Shown here one piece after another: positions 15,148 through 21,947 of a stretch of 27,972 nt of DNA. Location: IMG/VR virus record IMGVR_UViG_3300030109_003198, positions 1,473 through 29,444 of that record. The stretch is one strand, 5' to 3'. The position numbers were made by a program, and so were the translations under genes. The notes under the pieces are model-generated. The model was not told the DNA's origin and made no database searches. It was given only the letters and a program-made list of their open reading frames with translations. The stretch comes from a virus. How positions within the stretch are numbered: position 1 is the stretch's first letter; each line of letters begins with the position of its first letter.

Positions 15148-15733
15148 TATCCCGATTACTTCGGACGATTATGAGCATGTAAATTGCATAGTGGAGATTC
15201 CCAAAGGAACCAACACTAAATACGAATACGATGAGAATTTAAATATATTTAAATTAGATAGATGTTTGGTTTCTTCTTTGCAGTACCCAATTAATTATGG
15301 TTTCATCCCTCAAACCATCGCCCTAGACAACGATCCTTTAGATGTCTTGATATTTAATCACGACCCAATTGACAGAGCGAGTTTAGTTTCTTGTCGTATA
15401 CTTGGAGTCTTAGGGTTTGTAGATAGTGGGGAAGTAGATAATAAAATCATTGCTGTTCCTAACTGGTCTCCTGTAGAAAAATATAAAACAGTTCATGATA
15501 TTGAATCTTGTCATTTAAAAATTTACAGACAATTTTTTAAAATATATAAAATTGATAGAGACTCTAGCACCCAAGTAGGAGACTGGAAGTCTAAAGGGGT
15601 CGCCACAAAAATAACTAAAGATTCTCATAAAAGGTGGGAAAAAGCTAACGCTGAAAGGTTTCACCAAGAATGGTCTGATAGAAATTTTTGGAAAACAATT
15701 AGAGATAAGCGTTACATAGTTCAACCTGATTAG
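15131..15733 (+). CDS. ppa: Inorganic pyrophosphatase, family I
   Basis: 200 residues, slightly longer than E. coli PPase (about 175). The signature DNDPLD (66-71) and the other active-site residues are intact with near-constant offset to the E. coli enzyme: E22, K30, E32, R44, Y56, D66, D68, D71, D98, D103, K105, Y139 and K140. It hydrolyses pyrophosphate to phosphate in the cytoplasm, pulling nucleotide polymerisation forward. The C-terminal 45 residues after the catalytic core (KRWEKANAERFHQEWSDRNF) are an extra helical tail. It sits between a nuclease-like gene and a small membrane protein gene in a promoter-led unit, and is unusual cargo for a phage. Confidence 0.95.
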   Translation: MNLVNDIPITSDDYEHVNCIVEIPKGTNTKYEYDENLNIFKLDRCLVSSLQYPINYGFIPQTIALDNDPLDVLIFNHDPIDRASLVSCRILGVLGFVDSGEVDNKIIAVPNWSPVEKYKTVHDIESCHLKIYRQFFKIYKIDRDSSTQVGDWKSKGVATKITKDSHKRWEKANAERFHQEWSDRNFWKTIRDKRYIVQPD

Positions 15734-15747
15734 GTGTAAAAAGGAGT

Positions 15748-15930
15748 ATGGATACTATTCTTCAACTAGTTCAAGATAACCCTTGGTTCGGTGTAGTGAC
15801 TGCTGCAATTGCTTTAGCATCTGCTGTCGCTGCCGCCACCCCAACTCCAGAAGAGGGGTCTTTGTGGTCCAAAATCTATAAAATTATTGATTGGGCTGCG
15901 TTAAACATCGGGAAAGCCAAGCAGAAATAG
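15748..15930 (+). CDS. Small single-span membrane protein (holin-like)
   Basis: 60 residues. AAGGAG lies just 1 nt before the ATG, one of the few good Shine-Dalgarno sequences here. Residues 12-32 (PWFGVVTAAIALASAVAAAT) are one hydrophobic helix, followed by PTPEEGS and an amphipathic, lysine-ended tail (KIIDWAALNIGKAKQK). Size and layout fit a class III holin or another lysis accessory protein, but a two-/three-helix holin is already present upstream, so this could be a second holin, an antiholin or an unrelated membrane peptide. A terminator follows. Confidence 0.6.
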   Translation: MDTILQLVQDNPWFGVVTAAIALASAVAAATPTPEEGSLWSKIYKIIDWAALNIGKAKQK

Positions 15931-15962
15931 TCTACGGATTTATTTTAGATTAATCTCTAGGC

Positions 15963-15990
15963 ACCCCCTTCCTCTCGGGCAGGGGGTTTT
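15963..15990 (+). terminator. Rho-independent terminator
   Basis: ACCCCCT (15963-15969) pairs with AGGGGGT (15981-15987) around a small loop that can itself form two G-C pairs, followed by TTTT. It closes the unit 14343-15930. Confidence 0.85.
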
Positions 15991-16003
15991 GCTGTATATT
16001 TAC

Positions 16004-16032
16004 TTGCTTAAATTAAAATAACCGTATATAAT
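16004..16032 (+). promoter_or_regulatory. Promoter TTGCTT-17-TATAAT before the pilin-like gene
   Basis: TTGCTT (16004-16009) and TATAAT (16027-16032) have the ideal 17-nt spacer. The annotated ATG begins only 3 nt after this box (5-6 nt after the overlapping TATATA at 16025-16030), so the mRNA would start at or even inside the start codon. Confidence 0.65.
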
Positions 16033-16035
16033 TTA

Positions 16036-16257
16036 ATGGAGCATTCCAAGAAAGCTAAAACGCTTATGGAAACTCTTATAGTAATATTAATCATTGTAAT
16101 TTTATCGTCCATTTTAATTCCCACTGCTTACGGTGTTTACCACATTTTTGTAAGAACGACAACAAGCCAATATGATGAGTATTATAAAAATGATCCAGAG
16201 GCAAAATGGAAAAAACAAAGTGATGGTATTATGTATAACAAAGGTTGGAGAAAATGA
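16036..16257 (+). CDS. Type IV pilin-like small membrane protein
   Basis: 73 residues. A short basic leader (MEHSKKA) precedes a hydrophobic helix at residues 9-30. Counting from K8 as position 1, the sequence reads K-T-L-M-E with glutamate at +5 and proline at +22 (E12 and P29), the two most conserved landmarks of type IV prepilins and pseudopilins. Differences: Ala instead of Gly at -1 and Lys instead of Phe/Met at +1, so cleavage by prepilin peptidase is uncertain. The 44-residue remainder is polar (TTTSQYDEYYKNDPEAKWKK) and far shorter than a real pilin head. It could plug or imitate host pili, or simply be a bitopic membrane protein. The stop overlaps the next gene (ATGA). Confidence 0.6.
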   Translation: MEHSKKAKTLMETLIVILIIVILSSILIPTAYGVYHIFVRTTTSQYDEYYKNDPEAKWKKQSDGIMYNKGWRK

Positions 16258-16787
16258 TTTCTAATAAAGCAAAAGGTCTGTCAGGTTTAAGTCATGTAGC
16301 TCACACGCAAAAGCTTATAGACGAGTCTACAGAGAGATACCATCATTCTTGTTTATCTTCAGGTCTTACTATTAAAAAGACAGGTAAAGCCCAAGATATT
16401 GGTCATGTTGATTTTGTTGTAAATGGCGAAACAGTAGATTTAAAAGGGTTAAAAAACTCCACGCGGGAAGGTAAGATCCTATTAGAGTTTCTTAATGTAA
16501 ACGGAAAGAAGGGTTGGTGTAATGAGAACGGCACTCCCTTATGGATAGCTTTTGATTTCGGAGCGTTTTTTCTACACGCAAAGAACGTCGATTTATATAA
16601 CCTAGCGAAAGAAAAATGTAACTTGAGAGAAACGGTTAACCGAGTAGATGAGTGCCTTTATAAAGGATATCGACGCAAAGGTAGGAAAGATATGATGTCG
16701 ATGGTTTTACTTAAAGATGTTCTGCAAAACTGTGAGCATTGGTTTTTGCCATACTCTAAATATCAAGTACCTCTGGAAAAAGTTTAA
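16254..16787 (+). CDS. PD-(D/E)XK nuclease-like protein
   Basis: 177 residues from the ATG at 16254, preceded by GGAG; a TTG three codons upstream is rejected. The core HVDFVVNGETVDLKGLK carries the D...DxK arrangement of restriction-like nucleases. It is followed by LLEFLNVNGKKGWCNENG and PLWIAFDFGAFFLHAKN, strands typical of small phage nucleases of this fold. It is not closely similar to the nuclease-like protein at 14647. A C-terminal basic stretch (GYRRKGRKD) may bind DNA. Its stop codon overlaps the stop of the convergent gene on the other strand. Confidence 0.65.
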   Translation: MISNKAKGLSGLSHVAHTQKLIDESTERYHHSCLSSGLTIKKTGKAQDIGHVDFVVNGETVDLKGLKNSTREGKILLEFLNVNGKKGWCNENGTPLWIAFDFGAFFLHAKNVDLYNLAKEKCNLRETVNRVDECLYKGYRRKGRKDMMSMVLLKDVLQNCEHWFLPYSKYQVPLEKV

Positions 16788-17074
16788 GGCGTTGGTTGAT
16801 CAGGCCAGATAACCGAATCTTTTAGTTTACTCATTTCAGAGGCAGTTAATCCAGCTAATGATGTGTTCGGAATAGTCTCTTCCTCACCTTGAAAAACAAT
16901 AACTTGATCTGGGGGCCTTAAATATGGCTCATCAATACAAACAGCCCACTTACCAGCTTTTGTTTCTTTTGTTTCCCACCAATACAGAGTGGTAGAACTG
17001 CACCCTCTTGCTTGAGCCTCTTGTGCGCTTCTATCTTCAGCTTGTTGCTTTGTATTAAAAAGTAAATATTTCAT
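16784..17074 (-). CDS. Small protein downstream of adhesin, possible fibre accessory factor
   Basis: 96 residues, following the adhesin gene with a 3-nt gap. Visible features are an N-terminal strand-helix (MKYLLFNTKQQAEDRSAQEA), two cysteines, aromatic strands (TTLYWWETKET, GKWAVCIDEP) and a C-terminal helix ending in DQPTP. I recognise no named domain. Its position right after a tail adhesin suggests a fibre assembly or capping role, but this is only context. The stop codon overlaps the stop of the plus-strand nuclease-like gene. Confidence 0.6.
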   Translation of the reverse strand: MKYLLFNTKQQAEDRSAQEAQARGCSSTTLYWWETKETKAGKWAVCIDEPYLRPPDQVIVFQGEEETIPNTSLAGLTASEMSKLKDSVIWPDQPTP

Positions 17075-17077
17075 TTT

Positions 17078-18652
17078 TTATATTTTAAAATGGTTTTTAA
17101 TATCTGTTTCTATAGAAGTTCTATTTGCGGATTCTGTGCTGGAGCTATAAATAATAAACTCTCCCATTTTACCGTTGTAATGCAAAGAGTCAGCTAACCC
17201 TCCGACTCCTACAAGTGCAGTTCCTCCACTTTTGTCTTCTAAAGAGCCATCACTTCCCACTTGAGAGCTATTTAAAAAAGCTTTATATGCACCCTGTGTT
17301 GAATCTGCCACCATACTGACTAAATTTAAATTTGTGTTAGCAGAGGTAGAAGGAGCGGAACCAGCACCATAATTAAAACTAAAATTATTACTGCTAATGA
17401 AGGGAGCATACCATCTTTTATTAGAGTCTGCGAAGCTCCCTAGAGTAGAAACCATTTGAGTCCCTGCTATTGTGTCAGCTTGGAAAACTGTGTAAGAAGA
17501 CAAAGCATTTATATTTAAAGTGCTAGAGAAACCTGTATTCAATGTCATATGATGAGTGCTTCCGTTAAAATCTAAAGATGAATCTCCACTAGAGGTAGTT
17601 ACTAAAGTCCCTTGATTAACTAAAAGTGGCTGATCAGCAGCAGTCGTTTGAGTTAAATTGTTTTGAGCGCTCCCTGTTTGAGATTGATCATACCAAACAC
17701 TGCAACAGGCATCTCCAGTTCCCACCCATTCTCCCAGCGAATCATATAAAGGTTGAAACTGTAAAACGAAATTTTTTCTTGCGTCAGCGGGATCAGATCC
17801 ATTAGCAATAGCTCTAGCTTCGTTGGTGTAATAACTCAATCCTTTTACTCCGTCAGAGCCAGTGATAGCTTTAGTGTTTATAACCCAAGAACTAATAAAT
17901 CCAAAATATGATTGACCGAATGGATAATATAAAATTTCTCCTTCGGGGGTTTGTGGCACATTAGGAACAACTATATTTGTTAAGAAATTTGTAGAATTTG
18001 GAGTCCACCATGAGAGGTTATAACTTTTATAGTAATCTTGGAAACCGCTTACATGTTCAAAAGAATGATTAGTGGTGTACGTAACTTTGTATTTTTTACC
18101 TCTAATACCTGTAACAAAACTTTTAATATTAGCCGCTGGCACCCTTGACTCATATTGATTCCATAAAACAGTCCCCTGATAATCAGGAATTGTTCCTGTA
18201 GGATCTAAAGGTGAATCCATCGAAATAACATTATTAGCATCAGTCTTTACATAAGCCTCTTCATTTAGTACATAATCAAAATTACTCCTAACTTTCATTA
18301 AATACCCACCAAATCCTATTCTTCTTGTAGAATAAGCTCCATTAGATCCAGTATAAAGATCAGGAGTCCCCAAATAAGAAAACCCACCATTGAATGGTTC
18401 TAAATAAAATTGACCACCAGTTTGATTTAGCTCATTAATTTTCCGATTGTATTCTCTCAACAAATGTTGTCTCCCATCTTCTCCATTTTGGCCGCTCAAT
18501 ATATACATCCCTGTCACTTCAGAGCGAAAATTGGCCCATGTGCTGGAGCCAGATGAAAAATTCGAGTGGATTTCTGAATTTAAATCGTTAGGCATTACTA
18601 CCTTACTTACACTTTTTTCAGAATTCTTGAAAAATTCTCTTGACTCATACAT
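17078..18652 (-). CDS. Tail-associated adhesin with concanavalin/arabinofuranosidase-B-like domain
   Basis: 524 residues. The N-terminal 90 residues (LNSEIHSNFSSGSSTW, LREYNRKINELNQ) look like an attachment region. The C-terminal part, from about residue 315, has CCSVWYDQSQTGSAQNNLTQ (316-335), very like the CxxxxxYDQSGxGNxLTQ block of the arabinofuranosidase B fold, then LDFNGSTHHMTL and a final GEFIIYSSSTESANRTSIE, all typical of laminin-G-like jelly rolls in phage fibres. It probably binds surface glycan; catalytic residues cannot be confirmed. It forms its own minus-strand unit away from the tail-tip operon, with the start only 22 nt from the divergent gene at 18674. Confidence 0.75.
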   Translation of the reverse strand: MYESREFFKNSEKSVSKVVMPNDLNSEIHSNFSSGSSTWANFRSEVTGMYILSGQNGEDGRQHLLREYNRKINELNQTGGQFYLEPFNGGFSYLGTPDLYTGSNGAYSTRRIGFGGYLMKVRSNFDYVLNEEAYVKTDANNVISMDSPLDPTGTIPDYQGTVLWNQYESRVPAANIKSFVTGIRGKKYKVTYTTNHSFEHVSGFQDYYKSYNLSWWTPNSTNFLTNIVVPNVPQTPEGEILYYPFGQSYFGFISSWVINTKAITGSDGVKGLSYYTNEARAIANGSDPADARKNFVLQFQPLYDSLGEWVGTGDACCSVWYDQSQTGSAQNNLTQTTAADQPLLVNQGTLVTTSSGDSSLDFNGSTHHMTLNTGFSSTLNINALSSYTVFQADTIAGTQMVSTLGSFADSNKRWYAPFISSNNFSFNYGAGSAPSTSANTNLNLVSMVADSTQGAYKAFLNSSQVGSDGSLEDKSGGTALVGVGGLADSLHYNGKMGEFIIYSSSTESANRTSIETDIKNHFKI

Positions 18653-18667
18653 AATTGTAGGTATAAT
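18640..18667 (+). promoter_or_regulatory. Promoter TTGACT-16-TATAAT, 6 nt before start codon
   Basis: TTGACT (18640-18645) lies inside the start of the divergent adhesin gene; TATAAT is at 18662-18667 and the ATG at 18674. It drives the long plus-strand operon to about 23679. The same gap must also start the adhesin gene: on the minus strand TACAAT lies next to its ATG. Confidence 0.8.
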
Positions 18668-18673
18668 CCCTCC

Positions 18674-18805
18674 ATGCTATTATGGATATTTATTGTCACC
18701 GCCTGGATAGCGTTTGTCCTATTAATTTGTCGGTGCATGGGAATTAATTCAGAACATGAGCGCTATATTGAGCGCAAACAGAGAGAAAAAGAAGAAACCA
18801 AATGA
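18674..18805 (+). CDS. 43-residue membrane protein
   Basis: A tiny gene not obvious by length alone: a strong promoter 6 nt upstream and an ATGA overlap with the next gene support it. Residues 2-20 (LLWIFIVTAWIAFVLLICR) form one membrane helix, followed by a highly charged cytoplasmic tail (EHERYIERKQREKEETK). No family is recognised. Being first in the operon it should be strongly expressed. Confidence 0.72.
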   Translation: MLLWIFIVTAWIAFVLLICRCMGINSEHERYIERKQREKEETK

Positions 18806-19035
18806 AACAGCAGTTATATGAAATGCTCCGATCAGAGGCGGTCGCAGACAAAAAGAAAGCTTTACTTTCTTTCGATCTGTTAGTTGATTACCCCGCAGGT
18901 ATCGGCGATCACTCAACAGATGATTACTGGAAGAATGCTAGGCAAGCTCTAGAGCTTCTGGTAGATGCAGATGACAGGCTCTCATGCCTTGAGAAATATT
19001 TTCCTGACGAACATATGTCGAGAATGACGACATGA
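18802..19035 (+). CDS. Conserved-looking helical phage protein, unknown function
   Basis: 77 residues, helical and acidic, with KKKALLSFDLLVDYPAGIGDHST, a stretch that resembles small early proteins of marine phages, and a second helix pair (ARQALELLVDADDRLSCLEKYF). No membrane segment or catalytic motif. It is coupled to the membrane peptide upstream by ATGA. Function unknown. Confidence 0.7.
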   Translation: MKQQLYEMLRSEAVADKKKALLSFDLLVDYPAGIGDHSTDDYWKNARQALELLVDADDRLSCLEKYFPDEHMSRMTT

Positions 19036-19044
19036 CTGTAATAT

Positions 19045-19073
19045 ATGTCGAATAACCCCCTTTATTTCGACAT
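19045..19073 (+). promoter_or_regulatory. Strong hairpin between two operon genes
   Basis: ATGTCGAATAA (19045-19055) can pair with TTATTTCGACAT (19062-19073), 11 base pairs with one bulged T around a C-rich loop. It begins 10 nt after a stop codon and covers the first ATG of the next small gene. No T run follows, so it is not a standard terminator; it may stabilise mRNA or mask the start. Confidence 0.6.
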
Positions 19074-19155
19074 GTCTAGAATAGAAGCTTTTATTTATTT
19101 AGTCTTTTTGGTTTATTCTTTTTATATTTTATCTAGTTATTTCATATGGAAATAG
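19045..19155 (+). CDS. 36-residue membrane peptide
   Basis: An ATG at 19045 (or the in-frame ATG at 19072) opens a short frame whose residues 14-35 (AFIYLVFLVYSFYILSSYFI) are one long membrane helix. It overlaps the next gene by 10 nt, as real genes do in this operon. No Shine-Dalgarno sequence is seen and the first ATG is inside a hairpin. Existence is plausible but rests only on hydrophobicity and spacing. Confidence 0.5.
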   Translation: MSNNPLYFDMSRIEAFIYLVFLVYSFYILSSYFIWK

Positions 19156-19370
19156 ATACTTCATTTTTATCTGACGAAGCCATTATGTTTGACGACCTAG
19201 ATAAATGTATTATAGGGTCAGACCAGAGAGGCTTTCTTGTTTATTCCTATAAAAAAATGCTGATGCATTTCTCTAGAGACATGCCAACAGATGACGCTGC
19301 TGAATACATTGAATTTAATGTGGTAGGAATTAAGCCTGATAATTACACGGTGGTATATGATTTAATATGA
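19146..19370 (+). CDS. Small conserved phage protein, unknown function
   Basis: 74 residues. The layout DKCIIGSDQRGFLVYSYKKMLMHF...MPTDDAAEYIEFNVVG matches a family of small proteins common in phages and plasmids, in which the second half reads (M)s-x-E/D-x-A-x-E-(Y/F)-x-x-(F/Y)N-(V/I). No catalytic motif is known. Soluble, acidic, and coupled to the next gene (ATGA). Confidence 0.75.
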   Translation: MEIDTSFLSDEAIMFDDLDKCIIGSDQRGFLVYSYKKMLMHFSRDMPTDDAAEYIEFNVVGIKPDNYTVVYDLI

Positions 19371-19669
19371 AATTTAATTATTATAAAATAGCATACGCAA
19401 TATTTAGTATATTGGCGGGATTGACAGTAGGTGTTCTTTTGGCATTATTTGTTGGGTTAACTACTTTTTTCCAATCTCTTATTGCATTCCCTATTCAAGT
19501 ATACAGGCAATCTATCGCACAGTCTAAAGCCAGAAGGCTACAGAAAGTTTTTGGCATCCCTAAAGACTTCCAAGGTGCTGATTTTAAACAACCAAGTGAA
19601 GAATCTATTTGGGATAAACATATCCAAAGAATGGAAGAGAAAAAAGCTCGCAATCAAAATGAAAATTGA
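19367..19669 (+). CDS. Membrane protein with basic cytoplasmic tail, unknown function
   Basis: 100 residues. Residues 9-45 are hydrophobic and can form one long or two short helices (IAYAIFSILAGLTVGVLLALFVGLTTFF region), followed by a basic, helical tail (QSKARRLQKVFGIP...RMEEKKARNQNEN). No recognised domain. The last 11 nt overlap the start of the MazG-like gene. Confidence 0.68.
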   Translation: MKFNYYKIAYAIFSILAGLTVGVLLALFVGLTTFFQSLIAFPIQVYRQSIAQSKARRLQKVFGIPKDFQGADFKQPSEESIWDKHIQRMEEKKARNQNEN

Positions 19670-20057
19670 TAAACTCAAATATCAAATAGAAGCCAACAGT
19701 CCATATAATGACGGATGGACTAAAGATTTTTACCAAAAAGAAATAAATAACATGAAATCGTTTTACGAATTAAGTTTATACGTCCTTAAATGGGCAGAAG
19801 AAAGAGGCATCTTCAATAATGGAGAACCCTTGGCTCAACTTGCTAAGACTCAAGAGGAGCTAGATGAAACAATCCAAGCGGTTAAAGATGGTGACCATCT
19901 CGAAATCGCTGATGGCATTGGTGATATGCTTGTGACTATTATCATCGCCGCCAAAATGTTAGAGCTTGATCCTACAACTTGCTTGGACCAAGCATACAAT
20001 GAAATCAAAGATAGAACTGGGAAGATGGTCGATGGCCAATTTGTAAAAGATGAATAA
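19659..20057 (+). CDS. MazG-like nucleotide pyrophosphohydrolase
   Basis: 132 residues from the ATG at 19659. The frame is open further upstream to 19482, but that part lies inside the preceding gene and adds nothing to the domain. The all-alpha NTP pyrophosphatase motif is present: EELDE (66-70), then EIADGIGD (82-89) supplying the ExxE...ExxD metal ligands, then IIIAAKMLELD and AYNEIKDRTGKMVDG, a typical MazG end. The family hydrolyses (d)NTPs to monophosphates plus pyrophosphate; in phages it may clean the nucleotide pool or lower (p)ppGpp. The pyrophosphate it makes would be a substrate for the PPase at 15131. Confidence 0.85.
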   Translation: MKIDKLKYQIEANSPYNDGWTKDFYQKEINNMKSFYELSLYVLKWAEERGIFNNGEPLAQLAKTQEELDETIQAVKDGDHLEIADGIGDMLVTIIIAAKMLELDPTTCLDQAYNEIKDRTGKMVDGQFVKDE

Positions 20058-20532
20058 AAAAGATTTAATAAAAGCCTTGAGTGGGGGGTTAGCATTTGGC
20101 TTGCTCGTATTCGTATTCATTCAAATCTTTTTGTTTTTTGTAGATACGGAGTTTGAAACAGATGAAGTTTTAAAACCAAAAATCAAAGCCGAAGTTGTGG
20201 TCCCAGAAGTCCACCCTCTAGACGAAGAAGGGGAGCCAGATGTCACAGCGGTCACATTCAAATATGAAATCAGAATACAGAATTCATATGATGATGAGCA
20301 ACTAGAAGTCCTCCCTACCATAGAAGATGTTTTAGATTATCTAAATGAGTATACAAGATTCCATGAGGACTTATATGTTTATGATCTAAAAACAAGAGAA
20401 TTAGTTCTTGATTCCAAAACTTATGGCCAAATTAGACAGGAGTTATTAAATCACCAAGATTTATTGATTGACGCTTCTAATAATCCTGATAAATATACAG
20501 ACGAACAAATATTCGAACTACTAGTAGACTAA
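20050..20532 (+). CDS. Membrane-anchored acidic protein, unknown function
   Basis: 160 residues. One N-terminal helix (residues 12-31, LSGGLAFGLLVFVFIQIFLFF region) anchors a very acidic domain with beta character (EAVVPEVHP-like stretch, TAVTFKYEIRIQNS) and a helical end (YGQIRQELLNHQDLLID). No family recognised. It overlaps the MazG-like gene by 8 nt and the next membrane gene by 1 nt, and the two membrane proteins may act together. Confidence 0.65.
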   Translation: MNKKDLIKALSGGLAFGLLVFVFIQIFLFFVDTEFETDEVLKPKIKAEVVVPEVHPLDEEGEPDVTAVTFKYEIRIQNSYDDEQLEVLPTIEDVLDYLNEYTRFHEDLYVYDLKTRELVLDSKTYGQIRQELLNHQDLLIDASNNPDKYTDEQIFELLVD

Positions 20533-20849
20533 TGAAAGAAATAATTATTATTGGCTGTGTAATCTTTTTGGTGGCAACCCTTGGCGCGTTGCAGTTTAAA
20601 GAAGAAGTTATTGTAGATGAGATTATTGTCTCCTATGATAATAAAAAACAAAAAGAAATCCCAGTGAAGGTTACCCTTACTAAATACCAACTCGAAAAGA
20701 TGTTGAACATGGTAGACCAAGAGTATGGGTATGGTGGTCCTGCCGCACCGCAAGATAGCTTTACCTTTACTTCAATAGCTAAAGGCAATCAGCATTCAGA
20801 AGAATATAGTATTTCTTCTACGCATTTAGCTAGGAAGCCAATTAAATGA
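20532..20849 (+). CDS. Small membrane-anchored protein, unknown function
   Basis: 105 residues. N-terminal helix at residues 3-19 (EIIIIGCVIFLVATLGA), then a soluble region with VDEIIVSYDNKKQKEIPVKVTLTK, a glycine/proline stretch (YGYGGPAAP) and a polar end. The layout is like its upstream neighbour's. It starts on the last base of the previous stop codon and overlaps the next gene by ATGA. Confidence 0.65.
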   Translation: MKEIIIIGCVIFLVATLGALQFKEEVIVDEIIVSYDNKKQKEIPVKVTLTKYQLEKMLNMVDQEYGYGGPAAPQDSFTFTSIAKGNQHSEEYSISSTHLARKPIK

Positions 20850-21496
20850 GATATAGACCACTACCGCCACTAGAAGAATTAAAAGAATTCTTAGATTACA
20901 ATCCAGATACAGGGATATTTACTTGGATAAAATCAAGAGGCAGAAATTCAAGTGTTGTCGGCAAAGAGGCAGGACATAAACAAAAATTTGAGAGAGATAC
21001 TAGAATCAGAATAAGTGTAAATGGCAAACTTTATTTTGCTCATAGATTAGCTTATTATATTTATCATGGTGTAGACCCACTGGAAAAGGAGGTAGACCAT
21101 AAAGACCGCAATCCTTTAAATAACAAAATTGATAATCTTAGATTAGCGACAAAAAAAGAGAATTGTAGGAATTCTAGTATGTCTAAAAATAACACTAGCG
21201 GTGTAACTGGTGTGCATTGGCATAAAGTAAAGAAAAAATGGGAAGCAACGATAACAGAAGGTAAGAAAAAATATTTAGGTATTTTCACTAATAAAGAAGA
21301 TGCAATAAAAGCTCGTAAAGAAGCAGAGATAAAATATTACGGTGAGTTTCGGAGCAGAGAGCCAGAAAAAGAAAAAAGTATTTGTTGGCTTGGTGTTATC
21401 CCAGAGGGGATGAAAGATGAGATGCGCTATCCAACAGAAGAAGAAATAGATAAATTTTTAGAAGAAGCAGAAAATGACGAGCAAACAACTAATTGA
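20846..21496 (+). CDS. Free-standing HNH homing endonuclease with AP2 domain
   Basis: 216 residues. The N-terminus (DYNPDTGIFTW, residues 18-28) is the usual lead-in of HNH_3 endonucleases. The HNH core is EVDHKDRNPLNNKIDNLRLAT (82-101, shown by key residues D84, H85, N91/N92 and N97), with H66 upstream. An AP2 DNA-binding domain follows (118-165: SGVTGVHWHKVKKKWEAT, YLGIFTNKEDAIKARKEAE). The last 45 residues are an acidic extension. Such genes spread by cutting phage genomes that lack them. It overlaps its neighbours at both ends (ATGA; 23 nt), so it is well integrated in the operon rather than a fresh insertion. Confidence 0.92.
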   Translation: MRYRPLPPLEELKEFLDYNPDTGIFTWIKSRGRNSSVVGKEAGHKQKFERDTRIRISVNGKLYFAHRLAYYIYHGVDPLEKEVDHKDRNPLNNKIDNLRLATKKENCRNSSMSKNNTSGVTGVHWHKVKKKWEATITEGKKKYLGIFTNKEDAIKARKEAEIKYYGEFRSREPEKEKSICWLGVIPEGMKDEMRYPTEEEIDKFLEEAENDEQTTN

Positions 21497-21947
21497 ACTG
21501 CATGACCAAACCTGCAAATCTTGCAGGGACATTATGCTGAAGAAAAATAATGATTATACTGGTGGCAAGAAAGCCACAGATATATTTGCTAATTTTAATT
21601 CATCTAAAATTCTAGACATCCATCCAGTGCAGGGATTACTCTTGCGTGTGATAGATAAGGTGCAGAGAATCCGCTCCTTTACTAACGATAAAGAACTTTC
21701 TGTTCCAAACGAAACTGTAGAAGATGCTTGCGATGACATTGTAAACTATGCCATCCTTGCTAAAGCAATGCTCTTGGATGAAAGATCCCAGATCGAACGA
21801 CCAGTTGCCAAATTACCAACTGGAGAAGAAGAGATCGAAGCAGAGAAACGTATGAATGTTATCGGGCAAAACGGTAATGAAGGTCTTCATTATAAGCAAA
21901 CGTATGCTGTAGGAGAGGGGGATATGTCTTATGAAAATGACAAATAA
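21474..21947 (+). CDS. Nmad1 / DUF1599-like nucleotide-modification-associated protein
   Basis: 157 residues. The family pattern is visible: MLKKNNDYTGG (21-31), a hydrophobic helix with LLLRVIDKVQRIRSF (55-69), and VEDACDDIVNYAILAKAML (82-100). DUF1599/Nmad1 proteins have been linked by comparative genomics to phage base modification or nucleotide handling; the fold is helical and MazG-like. The last 45 residues are a non-conserved acidic tail. The gene overlaps the HNH gene and the cupin gene. Confidence 0.78.
   Translation: MTSKQLIELHDQTCKSCRDIMLKKNNDYTGGKKATDIFANFNSSKILDIHPVQGLLLRVIDKVQRIRSFTNDKELSVPNETVEDACDDIVNYAILAKAMLLDERSQIERPVAKLPTGEEEIEAEKRMNVIGQNGNEGLHYKQTYAVGEGDMSYENDK

Noticed and set aside
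19482-19658. N-terminal extension of the MazG-like gene
   Set aside because: It lies inside the upstream membrane protein gene, has no start signal, and the MazG domain is complete from the ATG at 19659.
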